Source: Chiua virens
Lineage: Eukaryota > Basidiomycota > Agaricomycetes > Boletales > Boletaceae
Assembly (NCBI GenBank): GCA_019787685.1
Contig: JAHNUO010000006.1
Span: forward strand, 558,001-622,000
Length of the DNA stretch: 64,000 bases
Direction: 5' to 3'
Shown here: positions 34,846 to 44,841 of the stretch, piece by piece
Layout: each line of letters starts with the position of its first letter
Numbering within the stretch: the first letter of the stretch is position 1
Translations under genes and position numbers: made by a program
Notes under the pieces: model-generated
Seen by the model: the letters and a program-made list of their open reading frames with translations, nothing else
Databases searched by the model: none
What the model was told of the DNA's origin: nothing

Positions 34846-36879
34846 ATGTCTGGGTCAGACCTCCCGCTGTCCCAAAATCAGTCTTCTTACGCGGATGGAG
34901 AACCACCGAGCAAACGAGCAAGGTTAGGGGACAGCTCGGGGGCGTTGGATTCCAATGGACGTAGCCACGCGCCTAGCAGCAAGCTCGACGGAAATGCACT
35001 ACCTGTCCCTGGGTCGGACGCTGAAGATGATCCGTACTCTTTAGGTGATACAGCCTCCGCAAACGAACACAAGGCGTCGGACTTATACCTTGACACCGTA
35101 TGCACGCCTTCTCAGCTTCTGACATACCCTCATGATTGTTCGCAGATTAACAGGGCCTTGCTTGACTTTGATTTTGAGAAAGTTTGCTCAGTCTCGACTT
35201 CTAATATTAACATTTACGGCTGCCTTGTTTGCGGAAAGTATTTCCAAGGCCGTGGCCGCAGCTCACATGCATATGCTCACTCCATTCACGATGACCATCA
35301 TGTGTTCATAAATCTCGAGACAACAAAGGTCAATTCCAACCCTCACACGTGTTGCGGCGATTCACCTCAGTGGGCTATCAGGTCTACGTGCTCCCAGATG
35401 GCTATCTTGTATCTGACCCGTCTCTTGAAGATATCGCTCTCGTGCTGAATCCCAAGTTTACGAAAGCATCGACAGCGACCCTTTCCTCCGTGTCTCACCT
35501 CTCCAAATCATGTTATGACCTCATACACAAGCCCTATCTCCAAGGGTACGTTGGTCTAAATAACATCAAGCGCAATGATCATATGAATGTCATCATACAC
35601 TCGCTCCTTCATGTCGCTCCACTCCGAGACTATTTGCTCCTATCGGAATTTAAAGGAAAAGAAACCGAGCTTGTCAAGAGATTCGCGGCACTCGCTAAGA
35701 AAATATGGAACCCACGGCTTTTCAAGAGCCAAGTTAGTCCACATGAGTTCCTGCAGGAGGTCAATCGTGCCAGTTCTGGAAAATTCTCGTTAGAGAAACA
35801 AGGAGACCCAGTCGAATTCCTTGGGTGGTTCCTGAATCGCCTGCATATTGATCTGGGTGGAACGAAGAAAAAGAACTCCAGTAAGTCTTGAGCGAAGTTA
35901 CCGTGTCTGTGATGCCTAATATGCACAGGTGTAATCTTCACCACTTTCCAGGGAGAGCTTCGCGTAGAGACGCAGCAAGTCATCGTACGCCCTGACGAAG
36001 CCGGTAACGAAAAGCCGAAATTTGACATTGACAGAGGTTAGCACATAGGATCATGAATCATTCATACTGATGAATGACTTCCGCGCGTCAGACATCAAGT
36101 CAACGGTATCGCCATTCCTCTTCTTAGCGGTTGATCTTCCGCCGCCGCCGTTGTTTCAAGACGCAGTCGAGAAAAACATCATCCCACAGGTCAGCATACA
36201 TTCTGTATTAGCCAAATATGATGGCGTCACTACACAGGTAAACACCTCATGTTCGACACGCTTCCTCCACTTATTAGTCACGCACGATCAAAGGAGTCGA
36301 CAGGTCAGCTACGGAGATACAAGTGTCAGCGTCTCCCACGGTACATTATACTTCACTACAAACGGTTCACCAAGAATGCCTTCGTAGAAGAGAAGAACCC
36401 TACCATCGTCACCTTTCCGCTCAGGGGTGTCGATTTCTGCGAATGTATGCTCTGTCGATCTTTTCATGTGATAGTATTGCTAATCATCCTCCCATCTCCG
36501 TACGGATCTGCGTGGACATGGTTTGTTGGTAGACCTTGATGCGCCACCTTCCCATCCACCTACAGTCTACGATCTGATCGCCAATGTTACTCACGAATCC
36601 GTAGCAGGAACTACGCGTGATAAAGAAAATACCGTTTGGAAAGTTCATCTCCGAGTTGGAAGTGGAGGTGGTGAGGGCGAAAAGTGGCTCCAAATCCAGG
36701 ATCTCATTGTCGAAGAGACTCGCAAAGAGATGATCTTCCTGGCTGAGACTGTTTTGCAGGTGAAAACTATGTCTCTGTCAATCAGATCCGTACTGATCAA
36801 CCTGCGACAGATTTGGGAACGCCGTGATCCCACCAGTGCAACTAGCGGAACGACCAGCATGGATGTCGATCGGCGTTAA
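34846..36879 (+). CDS. SAD1: USP39/Sad1, catalytically dead ubiquitin-protease-like U4/U6.U5 tri-snRNP protein
   Basis: Needed for assembly and stability of the spliceosomal tri-snRNP in the nucleus. ATG 34846 opens MSGSDLPLSQNQSSYADGEP. A ZnF-UBP domain follows (NIYGCLVCGKYFQGRGRSSH then AYAHSIHDDHHVFINLETTK). The USP fold begins at GYVGLNNIKRNDHMNVIIHS; a normal deubiquitinase would have the catalytic Cys where this has Asp in IKRNDHMN, exactly as in USP39, so no protease activity is expected. Later blocks are QGDPVEFLGWFLNRLH, FLFLAVDLPPPPLF and the RYKCQRLPRYIILHYKRF box, and the protein ends SGTTSMDVDRR. About 530 aa; TAA 36877-36879. The frame changes at each of about eight short introns are consistent with GT-AG splicing. 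Confidence 0.93.
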
Positions 36880-37651
36880 CATGCATATGGTTGCGATTGC
36901 GCATGCAGTTATGGAGATAGCGGGAGTTGGCCACGCTTTTTAGGATTGAGTGCGAATCCGTCCACGTACCTTGAGTTCATGTGCATGTGCATGCTGTTGT
37001 GATGTAGCGATCCGCTCGGATAGCGAACCTACGCACTCGATATGGAATAACTGAGTGACAAGTGCAAATGAATAACGTTCCGGCCGCCATATACCAGAGC
37101 TTCAGCAACAAATCATGGTTTCACATTGCACGGTGATTCTACTTGCTTTCCCGTGAATGGGTGTCAGATTGCGGCTTGTCCGGAGATCTGATCGTGGTGC
37201 CTCGGGTCTCTCTGCAATTTTTAAAAAAACCAAAAAAAGAAACAATCACTTAGAGTTATAATTCTGCTATGACTTGAGTCAAGTACGCACTGAGTAGTGA
37301 CAACGGTGTGCTCGAGAAGTGGTTTGAAAATGTACACGCCCGAGGCAACACCTAAGTTGAATAACATTCAGACTGCAAAAAATACTGAGCTCGAAACACC
37401 GCACCCAGTAGGCCAGCGAAAATGTACGGTGTTAGACGTCGAGACATGGGGTCGTGTTGCGGTTATGTATAAGGCCAATGTTTCTTTCCTCACTCACAAC
37501 TCAAGTATTAGTACTCAACTAGTGTTTGGAATGTGACTGTGGCGGTAATACTACTTTCCTCATTTGAAACTCCGCGATGTAATTCCGAGACCACACTTAG
37601 ATTGGAACGTGATGATTGTTGTAGTAGTCTAAGAGAACACCAACTTGAAAG
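36880..37651. other. Start of gene-poor island
   Basis: No intact gene. A possible decayed dsRBM-like copy lies at 37330-37470 and is listed separately. The base composition becomes visibly more A/T-rich from about 37.2 kb. Confidence 0.4.
37330..37470 (+). pseudogene. Possible remnant of a dsRBM-like small protein gene
   Basis: One frame reads PKLNNIQTAKNTELETPHP and later VETWGRVAVMY. LNNxQ and W-x-x-V-A-V-x-Y fall at about the spacing of the LNNYLQ and W-x-x-x-A-Y elements in the four intact family members nearby. I could not find a valid splice donor after the last Tyr or a G-x-G plus Ala-helix exon downstream, so if related it is broken. The resemblance may be chance. Confidence 0.25.
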
Positions 37652-38044
37652 CTACGCTGAAATCCCCAATGCCTCACATGCAGATCGCGCCGCCTCGTCC
37701 TTGGCATCGCAAACTCGACTGGCGGTACCCCTTCCGAGCTCCTTGCCCCCAACTGAAACAAAGTAACTTTCGTAAATCATCTCACCATTCCAATCCCGAC
37801 CCAATTGCATACCATTACAAACTGCAGTCCACGTCAAGGCATGGGGGGGGCCTTCGAATGATCTTTTCCAGCTCAATAAGTGTTGCTCATCACGTTCCTG
37901 GAGGTCTGCATCATAAGGAGGTTGGACACGAACAGAAATCCAAGGAGTCAGCTCACAATTATTGAGAGCCGTGATATGTCCTATATGTCCGTAAGTTTCC
38001 GCAGGAGTTGAAGAATGCCATCTTGACTTACTTCCTTTGCTCAT
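37652..38044 (-). CDS. Small dsRBM-like protein, family member A
   Basis: Four exons: 38032-38044, 37957-37980, 37813-37905 and 37652-37752. Joined in frame they give about 76 aa: MSKGRHITALNNYLQERDEQ, a central HALTWTAVCN strand, then VGGKELGRGTASRVCDAKDE and an Ala-rich last helix ending CEALGISA. The order helix, Trp strand, GKELGRG turn, AAxxA helix is that of a single double-stranded-RNA-binding motif. The Lys pair usual at the start of the last helix is not clear, so RNA binding is inferred only. All introns are phase 1 and 50-75 nt. The middle intron falls inside the codon for Tyr in LNNY. The 93-nt third exon has the same length as the matching exon of member D. Retaining intron 2 would also leave the frame open, so isoforms are possible. 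Confidence 0.65.
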   Translation of the reverse strand: MSKGSKSRWHSSTPAETYGHIGHITALNNCELTPWISVRVQPPYDADLQERDEQHLLSWKRSFEGPPHALTWTAVCNGMQLGRDWNGEMIYESYFVSVGGKELGRGTASRVCDAKDEAARSACEALGISA

Positions 38045-39370
38045 GTTGTGGACAGGAAATATGAGGGTTAAGAAATAGATCCGTAGTGGGTATGGGATTG
38101 CCCCCTTCAAGGAGCATCCCTCGATGTGGTATTTATTTCATTCTGACGCAGGCGTGGTCTGCCACTAATGTGTGCTGGAACACCGGTCGAAGTGCTTCCC
38201 CCGAACAGTCTCCCAAATCGAAAGTCTTTGGAGAAGGTGGGTGACGGCACAACGTCTCTGATGATTGATGTCTTGGATGTACGACTCGTTTGAAGACCGG
38301 GCTTACCAATGGACGCTCTGGAGACGTGAGGAAGGCACATTCATACTTTTGTCAGCTGATGCCGCAACCATGGCACCTGTCGGAGAAACCACACACGGAA
38401 GATAATGGTGACCGGTCCGATAGTCAATGCAAGCCCTTAGGAGAACCAAAGAAACGTGTTAGGTGTTCCGCGTCCGTCGACCTCGGATAACATGGGAGCA
38501 TACTGCGCCCTCGAGTTATGATGCTAGCTGTCTCGGTCCCGGAAACAGATGAAGGCAAGTCCATAACACGACAAAAGGGGTACCTAGTTATACCCATCGA
38601 TAACTGAATAATGGTCTGGAGATAGTTGAGGCTTGTACTGATAGTATGTGGATATGGGGTAGTAACTGCAACGCGTGATAAATCACATCACACGAGGAGG
38701 AAGCACGCACTAGACCGAAAAATAGCAGCCGGATTGGTCGGGCTTGGGGCTGATGATCGGTGATCGGACACGACTTGTGTTGATCTGTAGATATGCCAGA
38801 GTGGAGGGATGGGGCGGAAATTGCGCCCGGTGACCATGATGCCCGTAGTTGCCCAGCTTCGTCCGGGTATCTACCGTACGAATGATCAAGATATTAAGGA
38901 ACAACTCGGTGGTCAACAGGGATCAAGGAGTATGACGATATCGGTGACTTGGAAAGTCACCAGAACGATTAGGATAATCCTGGTAAAATTGCAACTGCGC
39001 AAGCGCCTACGACGAATTTAGCACCATGCTTGGCGACGGGAAGGGCTGGCTGAGCCGGCGTGGCAGGTAATCTCGGAGCTTTTCACTCGAGCTGAGTCTC
39101 AGATTCAAAAGGGCGTGGTGTTATATCACGCCATCGAATCTACCCTGGTTTGCAGATTTATGTCGCTCCTTTCATGGTCCATCTCGAAACTCAAGGTGGG
39201 CAAATAAATAAGAGGTCTCTAGGATGTGAGCTAAGCGTAAGGCTACAGACTATGATGCAGGAAGTAATGCTGAGACTTAATGGAAAATGATGGCAACATA
39301 AGTGGAAGTGGGAAGTCGGGTGTTGCCGGTGTCCGTCATGGTTGGAGGTATCGAGAACCGGTCCAATTCG
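38045..39370. other. Gene-poor interval between dsRBM-like members A and D
   Basis: About 1.3 kb with no recognised gene. A minus-strand frame at 38107-38340 (MCLPHVSRASIGKPGLQTSR...) is open for 77 codons but resembles nothing I know and could be chance. Confidence 0.35.
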
Positions 39371-39777
39371 TCACTCGCGCTCGCTCTCTGCCTCGAATTT
39401 GAGTGCCTCTAAGGCAAGTGCTGCCGCTGCACCACGCGAAAGGTGTTTATGCGTCCCAGCACCTACTCCATACTCCTTTCCGGAGACTGTAACATATTTA
39501 TCAGACACGGAACACGAGAGTGAAAGGAGTGTTTACTTTTACAGACGGACTTCCATTCCGGACTATGTGTTGGCCCGCTTGTCGTGTCCTTCCAACTGAG
39601 AGCAGCAGCCCGCCCTATGGACTGTAGGTCTGAATAGCAAGGCTTTGTCAAGGACACATCGGTTGAGTGGGACTTTGTAACATACAATTATTCAGCGCAA
39701 CGATGGGGTCTTGGGCTAAGACGATGAGCACAAAGGAAACCGTTTAAAGGACGAGAGTTATACGCACAAGGAGACAT
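39371..39777 (-). CDS. Small dsRBM-like protein, family member D
   Basis: Exons 39768-39777, 39686-39715, 39537-39629 and 39371-39486 join to about 82 aa: MSPSQDPIVALNNYLQSIGR, then ALSWKDTTSGPTHSPEWKSV, CKISGKEYGVGAGTHKHLSR, and an Ala/Leu/Glu helix (GAAAALALEALKFEAESERE). The intron positions and phases are identical to member A, including the one inside the Tyr codon of LNNYLQ, and exon 3 is again 93 nt. This shared gene structure, found independently of protein similarity, is the strongest evidence that both are real genes and paralogs. The function is unknown; a dsRNA- or protein-binding role is inferred from the fold pattern. Confidence 0.65.
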
Positions 39778-41262
39778 AACGGGTTAACCTGGCGTACCCT
39801 ATTGTCGAGTAGTAAATTTTATATACTGTTAAGCAGCGGAGACATCGAGAACGCGGTATTGCAAATGCGATGCTGAACGGAGCAGAGTGCGTCTGTACAT
39901 CGGTGCTCCCCGCGATCGCGGCGTTACCGTTAATCCTGGGGAATAATACACGAAATAGCCAGGCCGCATGAAATAAGGCGCGCTCTCTACACGCAAACGA
40001 TCGGACTGCTTGAAAAGCGACAGAAAGAAAGTGGCCACGAGGACTTCATGTCGGGTATCTGCATTGGATCGCTCCAAGCACCATCAAAGGTAGGGCCCTG
40101 GAGAAGGACTTGGAAAACCCGGGCGGCGCTCCAGCAATTTCCTGCCACTTGAAAGTACCATCCGTCGGGAAAGGACTCTCTTTCCGGGACGCATTAATCT
40201 AGATCAGTCTGAACGAAAAGGAGTAAACGGAGAACCAACACGCCTATAGAAACGTTTCTGGACATTTGTTCCTCGGGGCGCGCGCCATTGGGACGTCAAG
40301 GTAAGCGGTACAAACGGCTGAGCCAGGACCTAGTGCGGTCGGATACGAGGCGGTGTCGTTTGAGATTCATGTAGTCTTGATCTAGGTGGGCATGAGCTCC
40401 CCTCGCTGTGTAGCCTAGTCTGGTCGTCAGTGGTTGCGCGAACATGTGGAGTGCGCGTTGAACATTCAGCACGGGGTCTGAAGAGCATGGTGGCATGGAA
40501 ATGACAGCATTTCAGAAAACAAATATAACGAGCCGGCGGCGCAGCTATTTTTGAGGTTTGTCTGACGAATACCTGAGTAACTGAAGCGATATGAGAGCGT
40601 TGGTGCGAGCCTGAGAGTGACCAAATTAAGCGTATCAGGTTATGTAAACAAGGTCTGCACCAGTAACTGACTACTATGACGGTGAGCGGCCAGAATTGGT
40701 GGGTGAGTGAGGATACACGAACTCGGTGTTTCATTTCTAACGACTGTAAAGTTGTGTATTTGCATTCAGCTTATAGTTCTGACCCATGGTCACAGCAGGT
40801 GGAGGGCGTCCTTGCTTTACAACGTTTTCAATCGCTTTGGGAGCAATGTCAATGAAAATTTCAAGCTCCCAACCTCAGCCAAATGATGGCCTCAACAATA
40901 TTATCATGCTTTAAGACAATTTCCCTGCGATAACTTCGCATCTCTCCACAGCTTGGTGAACTCCAGTACCAGCGTCTGGTGATAAAATGAAAGGCAATCA
41001 GCGTTCTTTGCGCTTCTTTGATATTATTATGGTGACAATTCGAGACTCCACTGGGTTACCGGGAGTTTCGGCTGGTTGCGTTACCCGCTCAGAAACCGGT
41101 TGCCAAAGGTCCACCCTATCCGACGAACCAACCTGTGGATTTTCCATCCTGTTCATGGCAAAAGATGCCTGCATCGCCAACCAGCAGAATATAAGACCCA
41201 TGGAAAGTCGGGAGACTAACTCTCAGGACTTGAGTTTTCTGCTCACTGCACGAACGAATAAC
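39778..41262. other. Gene-poor interval between members D and B
   Basis: About 1.5 kb. It contains one doubtful remnant (40560-40740, minus). Another minus-strand stretch at about 40110-40190 (GTFKWQEIAG) is reminiscent of the Trp strand of the family but has no supporting exons. Otherwise nothing is recognised. Confidence 0.35.
40560..40740 (-). pseudogene. Possible remnant of a dsRBM-like small protein gene
   Basis: On the minus strand the frame reads CLHNLIRLIWSLSGSHQRSH followed by IASVTQ and a GTATTC donor-like site, reminiscent of LNNYLQ...LTW..SGP.....W.AVC|GT in the intact members. The conserved Trp of the second strand and a G-x-G exon are missing. It is weak evidence and could be a decayed copy. 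Confidence 0.2.
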
Positions 41263-41649
41263 ATGGCCGGGGTCGAAAAAATTACACGTAAGTAGGGGTT
41301 GTTCCTACAGAGCCTGTGGTAACTGACACCCCATAATATACTGATAGACCACAGGCAAAACCTGAACAACTACTTGCAAGATCAATATAGGGACGACCCA
41401 CGTCGTCGTCTAACTTGGGAAACCTCCCATGATGGGCCCGATAACCGGCCTAACTGGCAGGCAATTGCGTACTGTGCGTCCAAAATTTAATCACTCCTCT
41501 CTGTGACTGAGACTTCTTTCATAGTAAACGAGATCGAGTGGGGTCGCGGAAACGGACCTTCCTGTGGTGCCGCGAAGGAGGCTGCAGCAGAAGAGGCTTT
41601 GAAGGCTTTGAAGGCTTTGAAGGCTTTGAAGGCACTGGGGTCGCAATAA
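41263..41649 (+). CDS. Small dsRBM-like protein, family member B, with ALK repeat tail
   Basis: Exons 41263-41287, 41348-41473 and 41525-41649 give about 91 aa: MAGVEKITHHRQNLNNYLQD, then RRRLTWETSHDGPDNRPNWQ, AIAYLNEIEWGRGNGPSCGA and an Ala/Glu helix. The last helix continues into a tandem repeat, ALKALKALKALKALGSQ, from a 9-bp unit GCTTTGAAG. The intron after the short first exon and the one before the xNEIEWGRG strand are phase 1, as in all the other members, but the intron inside the Tyr codon of LNNY is absent here and in C. The dsRBM element order is clear; the function is unknown. The repeat would lengthen an amphipathic, basic helix. Confidence 0.7.
41592..41632 (+). repeat. 9-bp tandem repeat (GCTTTGAAG) inside member B
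   Basis: Four near-perfect units starting in AGAGGCTTTGAAG and ending in AAGGCACTG. The unit is a multiple of three, so copy-number change keeps the frame and alters only the number of Ala-Leu-Lys triplets. Confidence 0.85.
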
Positions 41650-42908
41650 GCAGCTTGGTTTTACTTAGATTCTTGCTTGTTCATTTTCTGTTGGCATGTA
41701 ACTGCAGGATGATATTCCAGTTCGTTTTTACCACACCAGCCTGAGCAGTTAATGACTTAATGACAACTGAGGTTTTCCTCCAGCATAACATAGTCGATGA
41801 CCAGACCCATCTCACAAAGCAAGTATGGTAGACGGCGCGTCAATCACTACTGGATCACTGGTTGCAATAACCACAGGGAAGCTAGGGGCTAAAATACCAT
41901 GTATAGGAATGGGATCCCAAAGACGAACGATTAGCCGCAATTGCGGTGTTGCTTCAAGTTGTTAGCAACCAACATCGCTCTAGCAGCTTCACGACCTTTA
42001 AACACCTCCGCGGAATCAGATATCTTCTGTACAATTCTACGCATTGCCATCCCGTTGCTTGCCAAGTTGCTATGCGGATGCCGATGACTCTTTAATCAAG
42101 GTACCAGCCACGTGGGCTGCGCTCACAGCTGAGCGCTGAGCGCTGCGACTTCATTGGAGTTGTAAGGACGGCAGCCGCGGAACAGAAAAACGAGTACATT
42201 TTCGTCAACATACTATGATACGTTGACTTCACTGGCCGTCTAGTTGACTTTGAAGGTTGACTGCCACCGCCAACCTCTACTACAGTATTGTGATATCTTG
42301 TAGTGCCACTAGGATGCTGTGCAGTATGGCATCTTCTCTGCAGAAATCACCACCTCTAGATTCCGTATTCTTGAAACTACGAAGCGTTTATCAAGATCGA
42401 TCAAGGTCCACACGCCTGGCTAATTGGCGTTACGATGGCCACGTATCTTCCGGACTCGGAGGTCGCTAACACTTTCCGACTCGGTTCTCACACACAGCTT
42501 GGCAAGGTGAGTCACTGGATCGGCAGGTAAAGTATGGCGTTTCTTCCCATTGCTCGAAGCCGCGGTTGATTTCAGGACCGATGATAATTACAAAATACCT
42601 TCTACAGCTGTATTCACCGCAGTACATGGACTCCTACTCCCCAAACATGGGCGCCGCTGCTTTTTTGCTTTACACACAGCTGTGGTACATGGCCTCAGCT
42701 CTCACCGGCGCGATTCTGCGGGGAGTTCCCGAGTTGGCCCTCTCGTTATTTTTTTGACTCGAAATGACAATAGCTGACTTCCTGTGGAACTTCGCTTTAA
42801 AAGATCATGAGGAGCATCGTCTCCCTCAACAACCTCTAGATATCTATTACACCACACACATCTCATTCACACGATCACACCGTGACCGACATCTTTCGTC
42901 AGGAAAAA
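41650..42908. other. Gene-poor interval between members B and C
   Basis: About 1.26 kb with no recognised gene. The short GCTGAGC repeats near 42125-42145 are not obviously functional. Confidence 0.35.
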
Positions 42909-43265
42909 ATGGAGCGTAAGTACTTGGTTGTTCTGTGTGCATTGTCGAAGATTACTGATGGTGCTCTAGGTCAAAAGAGTGACTGGCGGATGTATTTGAA
43001 CAACTACCTACAAGGCCGATATGGCCATACCCGACACCTTACCTGGACGCACTCACAATCCGGGCCATCACATGACACACGATGGCTGGCAACTGCATAT
43101 TGTAAGCGATCCAAATCGGTGGCTAGTTGACTAGCACTGTCTGATGCAGGGTTGTCTATAGTTAACGGCATTGAATATGGAAGAGGCGTGGCCCGCGACA
43201 GGGGAACCGCTATGGAAATTGCTGCAGAAACTGCATATCGCGCATTGACATCTTATCACAGTTGA
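42909..43265 (+). CDS. Small dsRBM-like protein, family member C
   Basis: Exons 42909-42915, 42970-43101 and 43162-43265 give about 80 aa: MERQKSDWRMYLNNYLQGRY, then GHTRHLTWTHSQSGPSHDTR, WLATAYFNGIEYGRGVARDR and GTAMEIAAETAYRALTSYHS. This is the best match to a dsRBM in the cluster: LTW as strand 1, WLATAY as strand 2, FNGIEYGRG as strand 3 and an AAxxA final helix. The first exon is only seven nucleotides (ATGGAGC), so automated gene finders may miss it. The intron positions equal those of B. The Lys-Lys-x-Ala-Lys RNA-contact motif of classic dsRBMs is not clearly kept (RDRGTAM), so RNA binding needs testing. Confidence 0.72.
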
Positions 43266-43925
43266 CTTAATCTTAATCTATGGGAAGGTGAGATCCGAAT
43301 CATCCGATGCACTGCTTCGCATAACTTGGTCCCCTGGATTTCTGACGGATATTTCTAGGCTTTTGCCTGTGGCGTGTTTATGACGGGCGATGAGGATGTG
43401 TGTAACCTAGTACATTGTATCTTGTTAATTCAGTTCCGGCGCTATCGTGGTTGTAGTTGTAGATTGGAATTGACGAGACTACCCCACTTTTCGTTATTCG
43501 CGCACCTGGTACTGGTTGACCCGGAGAATTGGTATAACTTGAAGCTAGTTGGACAAACTACTTAGGCGCCATCCAAAACCTCCGGGTAGACTATTAGCAT
43601 TGGAATGAGGTCATTTGCCGCATGACCTGGCTTTACGTTGTAGGCGCTTCACGTCAGTCACTAACTTCACAGCAAGTGGGACACGGCATTTGTTATTACC
43701 ATGTCTAATAATGCGAGATGCAACTGAAGATGCAACTAGTATGGTATGGTCGGGCACACGAAAATTCTGAAGGTCGGTTGATTACTATGTTTTCCACAAA
43801 CTCGTGATAATGAAGTAGATTGGATGCCACCAATGATGGCGGCGGCTCAACTTGGAAGAGGAGTTAGCCAAGGGTATACCGCGCTTGCGTCTGAGCCGAC
43901 CATGAAGATCGATGATACGAGAGTG

Positions 43926-44010
43926 GAAAAATGACGCTTATCAATTGCGGAGTCACGGTCCTGTCAATACTGGTATTCGCTCACATGCTATCGCTACCCA
44001 GGTAATGTGT
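43926..44010 (+). pseudogene. Possible remnant of a dsRBM-like small protein gene
   Basis: The frame reads LRSHGPVNTGIRSHAIATQ followed directly by GTAATG, to be compared with TSHDGPDNRPNWQAIAY|GT in member B. The Ser-His-Gly-Pro-x-Asn spacing and Ala-Ile-Ala before a splice-donor-like site agree. LNNYLQ upstream and a G-x-G exon downstream are not found, and the conserved Trp is lost. Just upstream (43.85 kb) a frame reads AAAQLGRGVSQGYTALASE, which could be a fragment of another copy. Confidence 0.3.
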
Positions 44011-44816
44011 AAGATAGCGCAGCACCGGTATCACGACGAAGTCTCTTCTATCCGCTTCTTCTCTGCGTGTACATACATAATTTTTGGTCATCCGGGTGTA
44101 TTATGCAGATCAGTTTTGTCACCATCCATGGAAGCTGGTTCCTGAAGGCCTGACGAACGAAGGACGTACCAGTCACGGGTCGCATCCCCGTTCTCCGAGT
44201 CATGGGGCGCCCTCCTGACCGATCACTAGTACTACTGGAAAGTGATGCATTCTAGTATTAATACTCAACTGGTGCCAGCCGTTTGAACTGGACATGAGGC
44301 CAGCCTAGGTAGTCACTTGCTGTGGAGTACTCTTGAAGAAACTGCCAGTGGATTACGGAGCGAAATCAGACTAGGATGGTTGAGGCGATTCAGTGTGAAC
44401 GGCGCATGAATACACTGCAAAGGCGACCGCGGACGCTCGACATCTGATGATGCTTGGTCTTGGATACGATTGTCCTCATACATGTTGAATGGCAGGAATA
44501 CGAATCTTGGATGGCTGGGGGGGGCCAAAAACCTGACCTAGGAACCTGTATTGCGACAAACGATAGTCTCGTTTCTGCACTGCTACGACTCACATTGTGT
44601 TATCATGCTCGTCAATGGACTTGAAGAGTGTTGTTGGACTTCCCCAATGCAAGGTTTTGTGGAACAAAGACAGTGGAAAGACGAGTGCAAGCAGTTTGAA
44701 TTAGATCGGAACATCCCGTGTACGTTGACTCTTTTCCTGACGAGAGGCCATCGACAGAGCAACGCAAATTTTTTTCAAGGTGAGCGTGAGACAGACTTTC
44801 GACTCGGACGGCTCAG

Positions 44817-44841
44817 CATCATGCATCATGCATCATGCATC
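44817..44841 (+). repeat. Tandem ATGCATC repeat
   Basis: Three full units and a partial one of ATGCATC. This is a simple sequence repeat in noncoding DNA. Confidence 0.85.

Noticed and set aside
40987..41295. 102-codon plus-strand open frame just before dsRBM-like member B
   Set aside because: Its end overlaps the first exon and donor of member B; the rest has no motif. Member B's splicing and similarity to C are better support.
42257..42469. Open frame with LANWRYDGHVSSGLGG, considered as another dsRBM-like copy
   Set aside because: No LNNYLQ element, no Ala-rich helix, and no introns in the family positions.
44171..44210. GGGTCGCATCCCC motif, considered as a tRNA T-loop
   Set aside because: No acceptor stem or anticodon arm can be folded around it.
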